Assembly (NCBI GenBank): GCA_035301285.1
Contig: DATGUN010000104.1
Location: forward strand, 1 to 6,023
Direction of reading: 5' to 3'
DNA from: DATGUN01 sp035301285
Lineage (GTDB): Bacteria > Bacillota > Bacilli > Bacillales > Amphibacillaceae
Length of the DNA: 6,023 nt
Shown here: piece by piece, positions 6,023 to 6,023 of the stretch
How positions within the stretch are numbered: position 1 is the first letter of the stretch
Layout of the letters: each line of letters begins with the position of its first letter
Program-made: the position numbers and the translations under genes
Notes under the pieces: generated by a model
Seen by the model: the letters and a program-made list of their open reading frames with translations, nothing else
Told to the model about the DNA's origin: nothing
Databases searched by the model: none

Positions 6023-6023
6023 G

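Overview
The window looks like chromosomal DNA of a low-GC Gram-positive bacterium, probably Bacillaceae or a near relative. The evidence is AT-rich composition, strong purine-rich Shine-Dalgarno sequences, TTG and GTG start codons backed by those sites, a sequence matching the Bacillus CcpA catabolite-response (cre) consensus, and Firmicute-like protein sequences. The species cannot be fixed from the sequence alone. There is no rRNA, tRNA, CRISPR array, insertion sequence or phage gene here. It is metabolic/transport DNA.

Layout. Positions 1-1253 (minus) hold most of a YfcC-family membrane carrier that starts at TTG 1253 and runs off the left edge. It lies 33 bases downstream of an M20-family metallo-amidohydrolase (1287-2456, minus), so the two look like one operon. 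A 336-base gap (2457-2792) carries an exact match to the cre consensus, a 10-bp inverted repeat and weak promoter elements. Next comes a stand-alone amidase-signature hydrolase (minus), whose SD-supported start is at 4166. A 184-base divergent control region separates it from a Na+/solute symporter (SSS family, plus), whose best start is GTG 4351. Downstream of the symporter, on the same strand, a complete 33-residue single-span membrane protein (5921-6022) fits just inside the right edge with a good ribosome binding site.

How it may work together. The window holds two transporter-plus-amide-hydrolase pairs: YfcC carrier with M20 hydrolase, and SSS symporter with amidase. The simplest inference is uptake of amide- or peptide-like compounds followed by intracellular hydrolysis, with the first pair under carbon catabolite control. 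The substrates cannot be read from the sequence. I see no clearly novel multi-gene system. The least described element is the 33-residue membrane protein, a possible accessory subunit of the symporter.
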